In this document: positions 33,973 to 44,015 of the stretch, piece by piece
How the letters are laid out: each line of letters begins with the position of its first letter
How positions within the stretch are numbered: the first letter of the stretch is position 1
Source of the DNA: RYN-230 sp963760405
GTDB lineage: Bacteria > Actinomycetota > Actinomycetes > Streptosporangiales > Streptosporangiaceae
Assembly: GCA_963760405.1 (NCBI GenBank)
Contig: CAVXCV010000009.1
Location: 310,001 to 374,000 of the forward strand
Direction: 5' to 3'
DNA: 64,000 nucleotides
Position numbers and translations under genes: made by a program
Notes under the pieces: generated by a model
Seen by the model: the letters and a program-made list of their open reading frames with translations, nothing else
Databases searched by the model: none
Told to the model about the DNA's origin: nothing

Positions 33973-35282
33973 TGCCGGAGGTGACAGTGACGGTCACGTC
34001 GGCGGATGCGCCAGACGGTGTTACGGCTGAGGCGGCAGCGGGGAACCTGCTGCCCGGCCGCCAGCCGTCGTCAGCTGGCCCGATACTGGCGGCCCGCCCT
34101 CCGCTCATCCGGGCGCTCAACGAGCAGCTGCTGCTCGGCCACATCCGCGACATCGGCCCCTGCTCCCGGGCTGAGCTGGCCCGGCTGTCCGGCCTGTCCA
34201 AGCCCACCGTCTCACTGGCCCTGGCCACGGTGGAGCGGGCTGGCCTGGTCCGGGAGGCCGGGCAGCGGACCGGGCTGCCCGGGCGGTCCGCGCGCCTCTA
34301 TGAAGTCCGTCCCGACGCGGGATTCGTGCTCGGCCTCGACATCGGGCATAAGTACGTGCGCGGCGCCCTGGCCGACCTTGCGGGCAGCGTCCTGGCCCGG
34401 GCTTCCGCCCGGTCGCGGGCCTCGAGCGGGCGCGGCCGGGTGGCCGAGCTGATCAGGCTCGCCGACGAGCTGTGCGGGGAAGCCGGGGTGGCGCGGGCCG
34501 ACCTCACCCAGACCGTCATCGGCAGTCCCGGGGTCTACGATCCCAGGCGCAACTCCATGGCCCTGACCGGCGGCCTGCCCGGCTGGAACCGCCCGGCGGT
34601 CCTGGCCGAACTGCGGGCCGCGTTCGGGCCGTCCCTGGTGGTGGAGAACGATGTGGACGCGGCGGCGCTGGCTGAGCGCGCGCACGGCCACGGCCGGGAA
34701 GCGGACAGCTTCGCCTTCGTCTCGGTGGGCAGCGGCATCGGCATGGGCCTGGTGGTCGGCGGCCGCCTGCACCGCGGGCGGCACGGCGCGGCCGGTGAGA
34801 TCGCGTTCATGCCGCTGTCCGGCGGCCAGGGGGCTGATGCGCAGGACGCCCGCCGCCGGGGCCCGATGGAGGCCGCGGCCTCCGCGCCTGCCGTGGTCCG
34901 CGCGGCCCGGCGGGCCGGCCTGCGCGGCCCGGTCTCCGCCCGCCGGGTGTTCGAGGCGGCGGCCGCGGGCGACGAGCGCGCCGCCGCCGTCGTGGCGGAC
35001 GAGGCGCAGCTGGTGGCCAGGGCCTTGTGCTGTGTGGTGACAATCGTCGATCCGGAGCTCATCGTGCTCGGCGGGGGCATCGGGCAGGCCCCGGGGTTCG
35101 CCGCCGCGGTAACGGCCGAGCTGGCGCAGATCGCGCCGGTCCTGCCCGAGGTGCGGGTCAGCGCGCTGGGCAGCGAGGCGGTCGTGCACGGTTGCCTGGC
35201 CGCCGGGGCCGAGCTGGCCTGGAAGCAGCTGACGGCCACGCTTCCGGCCACGGCCGGCCCGGATGACCTCATGGGTGGCTAA
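33969..35282 (+). CDS. ROK family transcriptional regulator
   Basis: A 437-residue NagC/XylR-type regulator. Residues about 45-115 form a winged helix: LNEQLLLGHIRDIGPCSRAE, then LSGLSKPTVSLALATVERAG. The ROK sugar-binding domain follows with VLGLDIGHKYVRGALADLAG, SPGVYDPRRN, VENDVDAAALAERAHG, VSVGSGIGMGLVVGGRLHRG and GAAGEIAFMPL. The C-x-C-G-x-x-G-C metal motif is absent. The ATG pair at 33969/33972 lies just after GGGAC. It is divergent from the sugar-uptake operon and likely controls it through the palindrome at 33742; the inducer should be a product of the imported glycoside. Confidence 0.93.
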   Translation: MMPEVTVTVTSADAPDGVTAEAAAGNLLPGRQPSSAGPILAARPPLIRALNEQLLLGHIRDIGPCSRAELARLSGLSKPTVSLALATVERAGLVREAGQRTGLPGRSARLYEVRPDAGFVLGLDIGHKYVRGALADLAGSVLARASARSRASSGRGRVAELIRLADELCGEAGVARADLTQTVIGSPGVYDPRRNSMALTGGLPGWNRPAVLAELRAAFGPSLVVENDVDAAALAERAHGHGREADSFAFVSVGSGIGMGLVVGGRLHRGRHGAAGEIAFMPLSGGQGADAQDARRRGPMEAAASAPAVVRAARRAGLRGPVSARRVFEAAAAGDERAAAVVADEAQLVARALCCVVTIVDPELIVLGGGIGQAPGFAAAVTAELAQIAPVLPEVRVSALGSEAVVHGCLAAGAELAWKQLTATLPATAGPDDLMGG

Positions 35283-35389
35283 CCGGCCCACGGTGCTGTT
35301 CCCGGCCCGGGGCTGGCGCGGTGCTGTTTCCCGGCCGGGCGTCCGCGTGTTCCGCTCTCCCGGCCGGCCCTGCTCGCTACGGTGACAGC

Positions 35390-36151
35390 GTGACCGCGCC
35401 GTTCGCGAACGCCCTGCTCGGCTGGAAGCCGAGCGGGAAGAACAAGCTGGCCTGGCCTCTGGTGCCGAACTTCGCCGACGTGGACAGCGCGGAGTCCATC
35501 CGCATCGCCGCGGGCGTGCTCGATCAGCTGGCCGTGGGCCGCGACCTGGCCTCCCTGGTGCCGAAGGACCCGGGCGGCCCGCTGGAGCAGGCGGTCTGTG
35601 ACGACCTCGGCGCCCGGCTGCCCGCCCGCAACCCGCACCGCGTCTGGTACGTCACCCGGGGCACCGTCATCACCCAGTTTGACCAGTACGCCCACCTCAG
35701 CGAGGTGCACGACCTGGTCCGGGCCAATCCGCAGCTGCGCGTCACGGTCGGCATGGACTACCTGATCAAGCCGGACGTGACGGTTTCGCTGGGCACCCTG
35801 CGCACCGCTTCCGGGCTGCCGCCGCTGCACGCCGCGATCTCCTGCAAGTGGACGATCCGGTCGGACCGGGTGCAGAACATCCGGCACGAGTGCCTGCAGA
35901 TGATCCGGCACCGCCGGGGCCGGCAGCCGCACCTGGTCACGGTGACCGCGGAGCCGTTGCCGAGCCGGCTGGCCTCGATCGCCCGCGGGACCGGGGAGGT
36001 GGATGCCGTGTACCACATCGCCTATGCCGCGCTGGCGGCCAGCGTGGCCGCCAACGCCAACGCCGAGCAGGCGGATGCCTGGCGCGAGGTGACCGGCCAG
36101 CACCGGGTGCTCAGCTACGAGCAGCTGCCCGGGACGCTGGCCCAGTGGTGA
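35390..36151 (+). CDS. NgoMIV-like type II restriction endonuclease
   Basis: A 253-residue protein resembling NgoMIV, which cuts GCCGGC. It opens NALLGWKPSGKNKLAWPLVP and has FADVDSAESIRIA, GMDYLIKPDVTVSLGT with a catalytic aspartate (Asp129), AAISCKWTIRSDR with the catalytic lysine (Lys153), and Glu167 in NIRHECLQ. Lysine and glutamate are 14 residues apart as in NgoMIV, while the Asp-Lys distance is shorter (24 rather than about 47), and the protein is about 30 residues shorter overall. GTG 35390 is the only start that keeps the conserved N-terminus. The methylase gene follows 180 bases downstream. Specificity is inferred from similarity. Confidence 0.85.
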   Translation: MTAPFANALLGWKPSGKNKLAWPLVPNFADVDSAESIRIAAGVLDQLAVGRDLASLVPKDPGGPLEQAVCDDLGARLPARNPHRVWYVTRGTVITQFDQYAHLSEVHDLVRANPQLRVTVGMDYLIKPDVTVSLGTLRTASGLPPLHAAISCKWTIRSDRVQNIRHECLQMIRHRRGRQPHLVTVTAEPLPSRLASIARGTGEVDAVYHIAYAALAASVAANANAEQADAWREVTGQHRVLSYEQLPGTLAQW

Positions 36152-36333
36152 GCGGGTGGTGCAGGCGCAGGACTCTGCGTGCCCTGATGAGCACGTAGTG
36201 GTGCAGATGCCCTGGTTCTGCCCCGCCCAGGCCGGGCCAGTGGGGAGCGATGTGCGGAATATGTCGGCGTGGGAGCCCTGGTCTGTCAGTGGCGGGAGGC
36301 AGAATCAGCCGTGATGCGAACGCTGGAGGAACC

Positions 36334-37328
36334 GTGGCCGAGCTGACCTCGCTGGAGATCTGCGCCGGGGCTGGCGGCCAGGCGCTCGGCCTGGAGCAGG
36401 CCGGTTTCTCCCACGAGGCCGTGGTCGAGCTGGACCCTGACGCCTGCGAGACGCTCCGCCGGAACCGCGGCGCACAGTGGAAGATCGTCGAGGGCGATGT
36501 GGCCAGCGTGGATGGCCGCGGGTACCAGGGCGTGGACCTGTTTTCCGGCGGGGTGCCCTGCCCGCCGTTCTCCATCGCCGGGAAGCAGCTCGGCCGCGAC
36601 GATGAGCGCGACCTGTTCCCGCAGGCGTTGCGGCTGGTTGAGGAGACCGGACCGCGGGCGGTCCTGCTGGAGAACGTGCGCGGCCTGGCCGCCCGCCGGT
36701 TCGACGGTTACCGGGCCCGGGTCCTGCAGCAGTTGCACGATCTGGGCTATGCCACCTGGTGGGACGTGGTCCAGGCCAGCCAGCACGGGGTGCCGCAGCT
36801 GCGGCCCAGGTTCGTGCTGGTGGCGCTCAGGCAGCCGTGGGCCGCCTGGTTCCGCTGGCCGAGCCGGCCGCCGCGCCCCCGCCGACCGTAGGGCAGGTGC
36901 TGGCCGACCTGATGGGCTCCGGAGGCTGGCCGGGAGCTCCGGGCTGGCGCGCCCGGGCCCAGGGCATCGCGCCGACGATCGTCGGCGGCAGCAAGAAGCA
37001 CGGCGGACCGGATCTCGGCCCCACCCGGGCCCGTGAAGCCTGGAAGATCCTCGGTGTCAACGGCCTCGGCATCGCCGACGAGCCGCCGGGCCCGGGCTTC
37101 CCGGCCGGGCAGCCACCGAAGCTCACCGTGCGGATGGTGGCCCGGCTGCAGGGTTTCCCCGACTCCTGGGAGTTCTCCGGCCGGAAGACAGCGGCCTACC
37201 GGCAGGTCGGGAACGCGTTCCCGCCCCCGGTGGCCAGGGCCCTGGGCCAGGCGATCAAGGACGCGCTGACCCACGCCGAGCACGGGCCGGCCGAGGCCGG
37301 GCACCACGCCAGCCTCCCGCCCAGCTGA
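36334..37328 (+). pseudogene. DNA cytosine-5 methyltransferase of the restriction system, one frameshift
   Basis: GTG 36334 follows GGAGGA and opens a C5-methylase: motif I SLEICAGAGGQALGLEQAGF, motif IV GGVPCPPFSIAGKQLG with the catalytic PCPPF cysteine, motif VI LLENVRGLA, and motif VIII QLRPRFVLVA. Near 36865 the frame is lost (it stops at 36891), and the next frame continues PPPTVGQVLADLM, the target-recognition part GGSKKHGGPDLGPTRAR, motif IX MVARLQGFPDSWEF and motif X YRQVGNAFPPPVARALG to 37328. Adding one base near 36861 (TGGCC to TGGCCC) restores the protein. The methylase should protect GCCGGC sites. Losing it beside an intact endonuclease would be lethal, so a sequence error is likely. 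Confidence 0.88.
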
Positions 37329-37421
37329 CCGGGGGGAACCGCTCGGGACGGGCGGTAGAGTTCGGTCCGTGGACGTTGCGGGCGACAGACCGGGCCGTGA
37401 CGGCCAGCCCGGGGCCTGCTG

Positions 37422-39716
37422 GTGAGCGGCGTGCGGGCCCGGATGCGGCGGTTCCTGCAGCGGCCCGGGTCGGCCAGCCTGGCCCGCTACGCCGAGCTGC
37501 TGCCGGACATCGCCGGGCGCGAGGCGCGGCTCCAGGCCCGGACCGACGGGGAACTCACCGCCGCTGCGGCGGACGCCGCCGATGACGCCGGTATCTGCGC
37601 GCTAGGCCGGGAAGCGGCCCGGCGGGCCCTTGGTGAGCGGCCGTACGACGTGCAGTTGCTCGGCACGCTGGCGATGCTGTCCGGCCAGGTGGCGGAGATG
37701 GCCACGGGCGAGGGCAAGACGCTGTCCGGCGCGCTGGCCGCGGCCGGGTACGCCGGGCGCGGGCACCGGGTGCACGTCATGTCGGTCAACGACTACCTGG
37801 CCCAGCGCGATGCCGAGTGGATGCGCCCGGTCTACGACCTGCTCGGCGTGAGCGTCAGCTCGATCAGCCAGTCCTCCAGCACCGAGCAGCGCCGTCGTGC
37901 CTACACGGCGGACGTCACCTACGCATCCGCCAGCGAGATCGGCTTCGATGTGCTGCGGGACCGGTTCCGCACCTCCGTGCCCGAACTGGTCCTCGGTGAC
38001 CCGGACGTACTGCTGATCGACGAGGCTGATTCGGTCCTGGTGGACGAGGCCCTGGTGCCGCTCGTACTGGCCGGCACGGCGGGCGCGGCAGAGGCCGGCC
38101 AGCAGCTGGCCGAGGTCGCCGGCCTGGTGCCTGGCGTGCACTACGAGGTGGACGGTGAGGGCCGGAACGTGTTCCTCACCGAGGCCGGCGCCCGCACCGC
38201 GGAACGGGCCCTGGGCGGGATCGACCTGTACGCGGAACGCAACCTGGACCTGCTGACCCGGCTGAACGTCGCCCTGCACGCCCGGGCCCTGGTCCAGCGG
38301 GATGTGGACTACATCGTCCGGGACGGCCGGATCCAGCTGGTCAGCGCGGCCCGCGGCCGGGTCGCCCGGCTGCAGCGCTGGCCCGATGGCCTGCACGCGG
38401 CGGTCGAGGCCAAGGAAGGCCTGGCGGTCTCCGAGCGCGGCGAGATCCTGGACAGCATCACGATCCAGTCGCTGGTCCGCCGGTATCCGGTGGTGTGCGG
38501 GATGACCGGCACGGCTGTCGCGGTCGGTGAGCAGCTGCGTGAGTTCTACGGGCTGGAGATCGCGGCGATCCCGCTGAACCGGCCGTGCGTGCGGGAGGAC
38601 GAGCCGGACCGGGTGTACTGCACGTCCGCCGACAAGGAGGAGGCGGTCGCCCGGGAAGTGGCGGTGGTGCACGCGACCGGGCGGCCGATCCTGATCGGGA
38701 CGCTGGATGTGGCGGAGTCCGAGCGGCTCGCCGGGCGGCTGGGCCAGGCGGGCCTGTCCTGCGCCGTGCTGAACGCCAAGAACGACGCGCAGGAGGCCGC
38801 GATCGTGGCTGAGGCGGGCGCGTACGGGGCGATCACCGTGTCCACCCAGATGGCCGGGCGCGGCACCGATATCCGGCTGGGCGGCACCGCGGGGGACCGT
38901 GACCAGGTCGCGGAGCTCGGTGGCCTCTACGTCATCGGCGTCGGCCGGCATTCCAGCAGCCGCCTGGATGACCAGCTGCGCGGCCGGTCCGGGCGGCAGG
39001 GCGATCCGGGTGGCTCGGTGTTCTTCCTCAGCCTGGACGACGAGCTGATCACCGTGCATGTGCCGGACGCCGAGGCGCCCGCTGAGGTGGCGGACGGCGG
39101 CCTGGTCACCGATCCCGGGGCGCACTGGACCGCCGGTCACGCCCAGCGTGTGGCCGAAGGGGTCAGCCTGCAGATTCACCGCGACACCTGGCGGTACAAC
39201 ACGCTGCTGGAAGACCAGCGCGCCGCGGTGCTGCGCCATCGCGGCCAGCTGCTGCGCACCGACGCGGCGCTGCGCACGCTGGCCGGGTCGTGTCCCGGCC
39301 GGGTGGCCGAACTGCGCGAGCAGGTCCCGGCGGAGGCACTCACCGAGGCGGCCCGGCAGATCAGCCTCTACCAGCTGGACCACGCCTGGTCCGAGCACCT
39401 GGCCCGGGCGGCCGACCTGCGCGAGGGCATCCACCTGCGGGCACTGGGCACCGGGGCCCTCGGCGGGTCGCGCAGCCCGCTGGATGAATTCAACCGGGAG
39501 GTGGCCCGGCTGTTCGACCGGTTCCTCGCCGACGTCACCGCGCGGACCGAGGAAGCCTTCCACGCTGTGCCGATCACCAGCAGCGGCGCCGACCTCGGCG
39601 CGGCCGGGCTGAAACGGCCCTCCGCCACCTGGACCTACGTCGTCCAGGAGAACCCGTTCGGGACCGACCTGGGCCGCGCGGTCCAGGCCGTCACCCGCCT
39701 GCTCGGCCGCCGCTAA
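37422..39716 (+). CDS. secA2: accessory Sec translocase ATPase SecA2
   Basis: A 764-residue SecA-type ATPase, shorter than housekeeping SecA (about 900 or more) and without the C-terminal zinc-binding tail, which matches actinobacterial SecA2. Walker A is ATGEGKT (94-100), HVMSVNDYLAQRDAEWM follows, Walker B is VLLIDEADSVLVDEA, the helicase motifs GMTGTA and STQMAGRGTDIRLGG are present, and the arginine-finger region reads DDQLRGRSGRQGDPG. GTG 37422 lies soon after the methylase gene (93-base gap). SecA2 exports a subset of proteins together with SecYEG; its substrates are not encoded recognisably nearby. Confidence 0.9.
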   Translation: MSGVRARMRRFLQRPGSASLARYAELLPDIAGREARLQARTDGELTAAAADAADDAGICALGREAARRALGERPYDVQLLGTLAMLSGQVAEMATGEGKTLSGALAAAGYAGRGHRVHVMSVNDYLAQRDAEWMRPVYDLLGVSVSSISQSSSTEQRRRAYTADVTYASASEIGFDVLRDRFRTSVPELVLGDPDVLLIDEADSVLVDEALVPLVLAGTAGAAEAGQQLAEVAGLVPGVHYEVDGEGRNVFLTEAGARTAERALGGIDLYAERNLDLLTRLNVALHARALVQRDVDYIVRDGRIQLVSAARGRVARLQRWPDGLHAAVEAKEGLAVSERGEILDSITIQSLVRRYPVVCGMTGTAVAVGEQLREFYGLEIAAIPLNRPCVREDEPDRVYCTSADKEEAVAREVAVVHATGRPILIGTLDVAESERLAGRLGQAGLSCAVLNAKNDAQEAAIVAEAGAYGAITVSTQMAGRGTDIRLGGTAGDRDQVAELGGLYVIGVGRHSSSRLDDQLRGRSGRQGDPGGSVFFLSLDDELITVHVPDAEAPAEVADGGLVTDPGAHWTAGHAQRVAEGVSLQIHRDTWRYNTLLEDQRAAVLRHRGQLLRTDAALRTLAGSCPGRVAELREQVPAEALTEAARQISLYQLDHAWSEHLARAADLREGIHLRALGTGALGGSRSPLDEFNREVARLFDRFLADVTARTEEAFHAVPITSSGADLGAAGLKRPSATWTYVVQENPFGTDLGRAVQAVTRLLGRR

Positions 39717-39730
39717 CGCGGTGATCATGA

Positions 39731-39862
39731 ACGTCTGCCGGGCTCGCGCAGGGCCTGGCCGCCCAGGAGACCGCGGGCTGGCTCGCGACCTCACCGGCAT
39801 CCGCGGACCGGCGCTGGTCCCTCGCGTTTCAGGCCGCGCTGGACGGGCTGGCTCCCCGGTGA
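39731..39862 (+). pseudogene. possible short decayed coding fragment
   Basis: A frame open from 39731 reads GLAAQETAGWLATS and PASADRRWSLAFQAALDG, ending with a TGA at 39862. The composition looks coding, but there is no start codon with a ribosome binding site and no family that I recognise. It may be the 3-prime end of a lost gene. Confidence 0.25.
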
Positions 39863-39920
39863 CGCCCCGGCCGGAAGATCCGCTCCTGATGACGGTGACC
39901 GGCGGCCGGGGAACGGCCGT

Positions 39921-41438
39921 TCACCGGAGTTGATCACGCGGCCCGCAGCTGGCCGCCGCCGCCCGGATGGCGTCCAGCATGGCTGTGGTGTCGGCCGGGG
40001 TGGTCAGCGGGTTGACGATGCAGGCCCGGAACGCGAACTGGCCGTCCACCCGGGTCCCGGCCAGGAAGGCCCGCCCGCCGAGCTGGACGGCTTTCAGCAC
40101 TGCCTCGTTGTGCCGGTCCAGGTCCGTCCCGGACTGCCCGGCGGGCACGTGCCGGAAGCAGACGATGCTCAGCCCGCTGGCCAGCTCCTCGAAATCGGGC
40201 GCCCGCGCCACCGCCTCGCGCAGGGCGCCCGCGGTGGCGATGTCCCGGGCGATCAGCTCCTGGTAGCCGGCCCGGCCCAGGTGGCGTAGTTGCATCCAGA
40301 CCTTGAGCGCACGAAACGGCCGGGTCTGCTCGAACCCGTACTCGGCGAACCACGGCGGGCCACCCGGGCCTGCGTCGTCCCCGTCGGTCCGCAGGTACGG
40401 CGGCACCAGGCTGAACGTGCCCCGGGCGGCAGTGCCGTCCCGGATCAGCACCAGCCCGGCGTCGACCGGGGCATAGAGCCACTTGTGCGCGTCCACGGCC
40501 AGGCTGTCCGCTGCGGCCAGTCCCTCCCGGGCCGCGGCGAAGCCGGGTAGCAGCATGACCGCGGGGCCGCCGTAGGCCCCGTCCACGTGCAGCCACAGGC
40601 CGTGCCGGGCGCACACGGCGGCGATGTCGGCGACGGGGTCCACCGCGCCTGTGTTCACCGTGCCGATGGTAGCCACCACCGCGACGCCGATCTTCCCCGC
40701 CGCCTGGTCCGCGCTGACCAGCTCGGCCAGGTGATCCGGGCGCATCCGGCGGCTAGCATCCGCGGCCACCTGGCGGATGCTGGCCGAGCCGAGGCCGAGC
40801 AGCTCGGCCGCCCGGGTCACGCAGCTGTGGCTCTCGGTGCCCGCGTACAGCACGAACCGGCCGGCCGCGCCCTGCAGCCCGTCCGCCCGGTCGTCGAGGC
40901 CAGCCCGTCCCGCGGCCCGGTGCCGGGCGACCGCGAGCGCGGTGATGGTCCCGGCCGACGCTCCGCTGACCAGCTGGCCCGCGTAACCAGCCGGCCAGTC
41001 CAGCAGCTCGGCGAACCACCGGACGACCTGGTGCTCGACGTGCACGGCCGCGTGGTTGCCGCCGGCCACGCTCGGGTTCATCGCCGCGGCCAGGGCCTCC
41101 GCCAGCACGCCGAGCGGATGCGGGGGAGAGTTCACCCAGGCGGCGAAGCGGGGGTGGCCGTTGCCGAACGGATAGGGCGCGATCCGTTCGGTGAACCCGG
41201 CGAGCACCTCGCTGGCCGGCTCCCCGCGCTCAGCCCAGGGCTCGCGGCGCAGCGCCTCGGTCAGCCCGGCGGGCGGCAGCCGGTAGACAGGGCCGTCCGG
41301 CAGGCCGGTGAGGTAGTCGGCGACCAAGTCGGCCACCAGATGGCTGACCCGCCTGATCTCGGCCGCTGGCCACCAGGGGGAATCGGTGCGGGCCGGGCCG
41401 GCCGCGTCACCGGCGGCGTCCGCTGCCGGTACGGTCAT
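39921..41438 (-). CDS. PLP-dependent aromatic-L-amino-acid decarboxylase family (group II) protein
   Basis: A 505-residue pyridoxal-phosphate decarboxylase of group II. The PLP lysine is Lys319 in DAHKWLYAP; HVDGAYGG with Asp286 and ESHSCVTRA with His204 bind the cofactor, and HPRFAAWVNSPPHPLG is the typical substrate-loop region. Members decarboxylate aromatic amino acids, glutamate or diaminobutyrate; sequence does not settle which. The ATG at 41438 has only a modest ribosome binding site. It lies just downstream of... the HelD-like gene on the same strand (start 16 bases before the HelD stop region), so they may be cotranscribed. Confidence 0.9.
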   Translation of the reverse strand: MTVPAADAAGDAAGPARTDSPWWPAAEIRRVSHLVADLVADYLTGLPDGPVYRLPPAGLTEALRREPWAERGEPASEVLAGFTERIAPYPFGNGHPRFAAWVNSPPHPLGVLAEALAAAMNPSVAGGNHAAVHVEHQVVRWFAELLDWPAGYAGQLVSGASAGTITALAVARHRAAGRAGLDDRADGLQGAAGRFVLYAGTESHSCVTRAAELLGLGSASIRQVAADASRRMRPDHLAELVSADQAAGKIGVAVVATIGTVNTGAVDPVADIAAVCARHGLWLHVDGAYGGPAVMLLPGFAAAREGLAAADSLAVDAHKWLYAPVDAGLVLIRDGTAARGTFSLVPPYLRTDGDDAGPGGPPWFAEYGFEQTRPFRALKVWMQLRHLGRAGYQELIARDIATAGALREAVARAPDFEELASGLSIVCFRHVPAGQSGTDLDRHNEAVLKAVQLGGRAFLAGTRVDGQFAFRACIVNPLTTPADTTAMLDAIRAAAASCGPRDQLR

Positions 41439-41453
41439 GGCGGTGCCGCGGGC

Positions 41454-43987
41454 TCAGCCGGGCAGCGGCGCCAGCCGCTGCAGCACATCCGGGACCGGGC
41501 CAGGGTGCAGCACGCCGAGACGCTGGGTGGCCCGGGTCAGTGCGACGTACAGGTCGCTGTACCCGCGTGGCGACTCCGCCAGGATCTGGGCCGGGTCGGC
41601 GACCAGCACCGAGTCGAATTCCAGGCCCTTGGCCTGGCTGACGGTCAGCACCACGACCGGGCGGTCGATGTCCGGCCCGGCCGCGCCACCGGGATCGCTG
41701 CCGCCGGGATCGCTGCCACTGGGATCGCTGCCACTGGGATCGCTGCCACTGGGCCGCCGGCCGCTGCGGCCGGTGCTCTCCGCGGAGCTCCCGTCGCCCG
41801 GACCGCCCGGGCCCGGTGCTGGCCCGTCCGGGCGCACGCCTCCCCTGGCACCGTCGCCCACCGCGCGGCGGATCTCGGTGAGCCGGGACTCCGGGACCAG
41901 CACCGCGAGGTGCCCCTCGCCGATCTCGGCGGCCTCGCTGGCCACGGCCGCTGCCACCTGGGCGCCCAGCTCATCCGGGGTGGTCTCGCGCCGCCACGGC
42001 TGGACGCCGCCGTCGCGCACGGAGATCGGCACGTCGAGCTTCGGGTCAATCTCCGCCAGCACGTCGGCCGCCACGTCCATGATCTCCGCCGGAGTGCGGT
42101 AGTTGATGGTCAGCCGGTCCAGCCGCCACCGCGTGCCCAGGTGCGGCGACAGGATGTCCTCCCACGACGACGCGGCGGTCGCGGTCGAGGCCTGGGCGAT
42201 GTCGCCGGCGATGGTCATCGAGCGGCTGGGGCAGCGCCGCATCAGCATCCGCCAGGCCATCTCGGACAGTTCCTGCGCCTCGTCCACCACGATGTGCCCG
42301 AAAGCCCAGGTCCGGTCGGCGGCCGCGCGTTCCGCCGTGGTGAGGTTGCTGAACTCCTCGTGCCAGGCCAGCCAGCCGGCTGGCGTCCATCATGTCGTAG
42401 GCCATCAGGATCTCGGGGTCGTCCTCCAGGTCGCGGGAGACGATGTCCAGCACGCCCTGCGCGTAGGCGATCCGCTCCCGGCGCTCCCGCTGCGCGCGCC
42501 TGCGGGCCGCCCGGTCATCCTCGCCCAGCAGTTCCGCGGCCTCGTCCAGCAAAGGCACGTCAGCCGGGGTCCAGCCGCCGCGCGGCGCGCGGGCCAGCAG
42601 GGCGCGCTGCTCCTCGGTCAGCCGGGAGGCCGCTGACGCCAGCCGCCGGGGGGAGGCGAACAGGTCATCCAGCAGCCGCTGCGGGGTCAGCGGGGGCCAC
42701 AGCCTGGCCAGCGCACCCTGCACCGCCGAGTCCTGCCGGAGCTCGGCCCGGATGTCGTCCATCTCGGGCTCGCTGAGCAGGCCCGCCCCGCTGCTGCCGC
42801 TGCCGCGCCTGCTGCGGGGGAGATCCGGGTCCTCCTCGCCGAGGATCTCGGCCACCATCCGGTCGGCTTCACGCAGGCTGGCGGCCAGCCGCCCGGCCAC
42901 CTGCCGGGCCAGCGCGTCGATGACCGCCTGGACGAAGACCAGCCGGGCCTGGTTGTGCGGCCTGCGGGAGCGCCGGGCCCGCTCCCGGGCCCGCGCGCAA
43001 GTCTGCCGGTCCAGCGTCAGCACCTCGCGGTCGAAGCGGATCTCCACCGCGGTGGTGGGCACCTGCTGCCGGTCACGCACCGCCGCGGCCAGCACGCCGG
43101 CCATGGCCGCGCTGCCCTTGAGCGCAGCGACCTGCGGGGATTCGGCCTGGTCCGCGACGATCCCCGGGTACAGCTCGCTGATGGTGGACATCAGCACCCC
43201 GGTCTCACCCAGAGACGGCAGCACGTGGCCGATATAGCGGAGGAACGTCGGGTTCGGCCCGACGATCAGCACCCCGCGCCGGGACAGCTGCTGGCGGTGG
43301 GTGTACAGCAGGAAAGCGGCCCGGTGCAGGGCGACGGCGGTCTTGCCGGTGCCGGGGCCGCCCTGGACGACCAGCACCCCATCGTGCGGGGAGCGGATGA
43401 TGAGGTCCTGCTCGGCCTGGATGGTCTCCACGATGTCGCGCATCTGCCCGGTCCGGCTGGCGGTCAGCGCGGCGATCAGCGCGGCCTCGCCGGTCAGCCC
43501 GGCGTGCCCGGTCATGCTCACCTGCCCAGCGTCCGAGGTGCCGGGGGTGGTGAGGTCGAGTATTTCGTCATCGACGCCGGTCACCTTGCGCTGCCGGGTT
43601 TTGATGTGGCGGCGCCGCAGCACCCCTTCGGGAGAGAATGCGGTGGCAATGTAAAAAGGCCGGGCGGCAGGTGCCCGCCAGTCCACCAGCAACGGCTCGT
43701 AATCGGCGGAGTCATCGAGAATCCCGATCCGGCCGATATACCGCCTTTCCCCGTCGCTGAGATCTCAGCCGGCCAAAGCAGAGGCCATTCTCGGCCGCGT
43801 CGAGCTGGGTGATCCGCTGCGAGTACATCTCCACGAACGCATCGCGTTCTGTCCTGGCCGCGGGGGTGCCGCCGGCCTCCAGCAAGACCTTGGCCAGGCG
43901 GCCGGAGGCCCGGTCCCGGAGGTTGTCGAGCCGACCGTAGAGCATTGACACATAACCCTGCTCATTGTCAGCGTCCCCGTTTGACAC
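41454..43987 (-). pseudogene. HelD/HelR-type RNA polymerase-associated helicase, two frameshifts
   Basis: GTG 43987, four bases after AAGGAGG, opens SNGDADNEQGYVSMLYGRLD, a HelD-type N-terminus that inserts into RNA polymerase. At 43762 one extra A breaks the frame after CFGRL; the next frame continues DLSDGERRYIGRIGILDDS, LLVDWRAPAARPFYIA, Walker A VVQGGPGTGKTAVALHR and the helicase core. Near 42375 a second indel occurs, after which LAWHEEFSNL, VVDEAQELSEMAWRM, INYRTPAEI, VSQAKGLEFDSVLV and YVALTRATQRLGVLH finish the protein at 41454. Members recycle stalled RNA polymerase and some protect it from rifampicin. A Gly/Ser/Asp repeat (SDPSGSDPSG) interrupts the last domain. Each indel is a single base, so errors in the assembly are possible. 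Confidence 0.85.
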
Positions 43988-44009
43988 CGGCCTCCTTCGG
44001 CATTACAAT
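43981..44009 (+). promoter_or_regulatory. near-consensus vegetative promoter
   Basis: TTGACA (43981-43986), a 17-base spacer, and TACAAT (44004-44009) match the sigma-70/HrdB consensus at 11 of 12 positions. It faces rightward, away from the HelD gene, and the -35 box overlaps the HelD GTG. No protein gene starts downstream on this strand before dinB at 44727; a terminator follows within 60 bases. Confidence 0.65.
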
Positions 44010-44015
44010 GCGCCT

